44,063 nucleotides of DNA from Mesobacillus maritimus (GTDB lineage: Bacteria > Bacillota > Bacilli > Bacillales > Cytobacillaceae), in the NCBI RefSeq assembly GCF_019749255.1, contig NZ_JACWFH010000025.1:1-44063 (forward strand), in the 5' to 3' direction. Positions 42,807 to 44,063 of the stretch are shown here, piece after piece (positions within the stretch are counted from its first letter, which is position 1; each line of letters starts with the position of its first letter). A program made the position numbers and the translations under genes. A model generated the notes under the pieces. That model did not search any database. It was not told the origin of the DNA and saw only the letters and a program-made list of their open reading frames with translations.

Positions 42807-43823
42807 TTATAAAATATCAACCTGCTTGCTGAAAACAATTGCCGTAATTAGAATGATAATCGTGATACTGACAAATAGAATGGAAAATTTGACAGATGTT
42901 TTTGCCCGGTCCACATCTTTCCACTTTATTGGTCGAATGCCACTTAAGGAAAAGACAATAATCGCTGCTAAAATTACTGAACTTATATTTCCGGCTAATA
43001 AAAGCCCCGACCCATAAGCCTCTTGCCACAAGCCTTCCCCTAAAGACATCCCAAGGACAACGGTCGGGGGTAACAAGGCAACCGCGACCATCACGCCGAC
43101 AAGTGCGTCAGGAAGACGACTGATAATCGACAAAGCACCAGCTGTACCAGATGCTAAGGCTAGAACAATATCAGATAAATTGACATGAGTCCTGGAAGCA
43201 AATTCGGTGTTATCGAGTGGGACTGGAAGAAAGAACGAGCACAAGATGCTGATGCCAACCCCAATGGCAATGGCATATAGAAGCGTTATCGACGAATGCC
43301 TGATTAGAGAAAAATCACCCAGGATGGATGAAAACGCAATCGATATAACTGGTCCTAACATCGGTGCTATCACCATCGCCCCAATAATCACCGCTTCGCT
43401 ATTCTTGATAAACCCTATCGTTACCACAATCGCTGAAAGAATGACTAGTAAGGTATAGTTGAGCGTAATTCGACTAGACTTTTCAATCGCACCTAAAAGT
43501 TCATGGCGGCTAGCTCTTTGTATTTTAGTGGTTTCTTCCTTTTCCTCTTGTTTAATTTTTTCTTTCTCTTCCTGTGTTAATCTAGTCAAATAGCTTTGTA
43601 CTGGAAACAGAAGGACTTCAAAGCCATCCACTACATTTGAAACATTTTCTAAGTAGTTTAAAACTTCCTCTGTGTTTTTGGTTTCAACAAGAACTCGAAT
43701 TAATTTGCGCTCTTCTGACTCCCTTGATACCCAATAAGAAACAAGGGGAAATTCATGTAAAGACTCATTCACTTTCTCAAAATATTTTTCAGGGATGTAA
43801 GCTTCAACAAGTTGTAAATCCAC
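42807..43823 (-). CDS. DUF389 / TIGR00341-type membrane protein
   Basis: 338 residues. An N-terminal soluble alpha-beta domain (1-75, DLQLVEAYIPEKYFEKVNES) and a charged linker (EEKEKIKQEEKEETTKIQRA) are followed by six or so helices with NSEAVIIGAMVIAPMLGPVI and PDALVGVMVAVALLPPTVVL, hallmarks of the DUF389 family. It starts at GTG 43823 behind AGGGAG. Function is not established. Confidence 0.87.
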   Translation of the reverse strand: MDLQLVEAYIPEKYFEKVNESLHEFPLVSYWVSRESEERKLIRVLVETKNTEEVLNYLENVSNVVDGFEVLLFPVQSYLTRLTQEEKEKIKQEEKEETTKIQRASRHELLGAIEKSSRITLNYTLLVILSAIVVTIGFIKNSEAVIIGAMVIAPMLGPVISIAFSSILGDFSLIRHSSITLLYAIAIGVGISILCSFFLPVPLDNTEFASRTHVNLSDIVLALASGTAGALSIISRLPDALVGVMVAVALLPPTVVLGMSLGEGLWQEAYGSGLLLAGNISSVILAAIIVFSLSGIRPIKWKDVDRAKTSVKFSILFVSITIIILITAIVFSKQVDIL

Positions 43824-43954
43824 AAATCCAACTCCCTATAAAGCTAATTGATTTATAGTTTTGCCAATAATAGTTGTTTTAAAATAAAGTAACAAAAGAA
43901 AGAGAGCATACGCCAACGATTCTTGAGCTCAAGGACATTTGAGGCAGTCTTGAT

Positions 43955-44063
43955 GGAGATTTTGTCTATGACAAGCACTCTCAAAGACATTATGAGAAAC
44001 AACAAGGAGATTTTGTCTATGAAAAGCACTTTCAAGGACATTATGAGAAACAACAAGGAGATT
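43955..44063. repeat. 51-bp tandem repeat running off the right edge
   Basis: GGAGATTTTGTCTATGA starts at 43955 and 44006, and GGAGATT again at 44057, giving a 51-base period with few differences; a diverged part unit (CTCAAGGACATTTGAGG) precedes it from about 43928. Because 51 is a multiple of three, frames stay open on both strands (for example EILSMKSTFKDIMRNNK on +). No ribosome site is seen, so I do not call a gene. Confidence 0.85.

Noticed and set aside
43853-44056. Minus-strand 67-codon frame over the 51-bp repeat
   Set aside because: It is hydrophobic and repetitive only because the period divides by three; no ribosome site is seen and other frames are equally open.

Overview
The window is about 44 kb from the chromosome of an endospore-forming Bacillaceae (Bacillus sensu lato; genus not resolvable from sequence alone). 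The evidence is the B. subtilis-like 5S rRNA end and dense tRNA cluster, strong AAGGAGG ribosome sites with several TTG/GTG starts, a ger germinant-receptor operon, a CotF-type coat protein, a YrzI small protein and a collagen-like protein of exosporium type. The DNA is AT-rich, and I see no insertion sequence, prophage or CRISPR array.

Layout. 1-2533: 3' end of a 5S rRNA followed by 22 intact tRNA genes on the + strand; between tRNA-Asp and tRNA-Phe lie two broken copies of the tRNA-Phe 5' half. 2540-11848: an AraC regulator, a heterodimeric YfiB/YfiC-like ABC exporter, then a five-gene operon with a YtrA-like GntR repressor, its palindromic operator, two ABC ATPases and two membrane components. 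11900-16115: a frameshifted MFS gene, a small membrane protein and an orphan permease in which DppB-like and DppC-like halves are fused. 16140-19819: a gerB-gerA-gerC operon. 19999-25497: ankyrin protein, VOC protein, YrzI, a GAF-PAS histidine kinase, a CGCGG-motif small protein, an unknown and a TPR-like protein. 25577-31780 (minus): BmrA exporter, a SPOR/glucosaminidase protein without signal peptide, and a secreted autolysin with nine SH3b domains. 31994-33753: a ZTP-type riboswitch with its own promoter, then a SerA-like dehydrogenase. 33881-37376: a small multidrug export protein, a TetR regulator and an MMPL/RND exporter whose promoter carries two copies of a palindrome. 37433-42680: a palindromic repeat array followed by a probable spore-surface group (His-Gly protein, signal-less PKD protein, collagen-like protein, small membrane protein, CotF-family coat protein). 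42807-44063: a DUF389 membrane protein and a 51-bp tandem repeat running off the edge.

How the genes fit together. Three themes recur: drug/peptide efflux with local regulators (AraC, GntR, TetR), sporulation/germination/spore surface, and peptidoglycan remodelling. The best leads are the ZTP riboswitch ahead of serA, the TGACA-N4-TGTCA operator pair, the orphan CGCGG protein, the tRNA-Phe half-gene array and the signal-less surface-protein cluster. Family assignments rest on motifs and remembered homologues; no database search was run.
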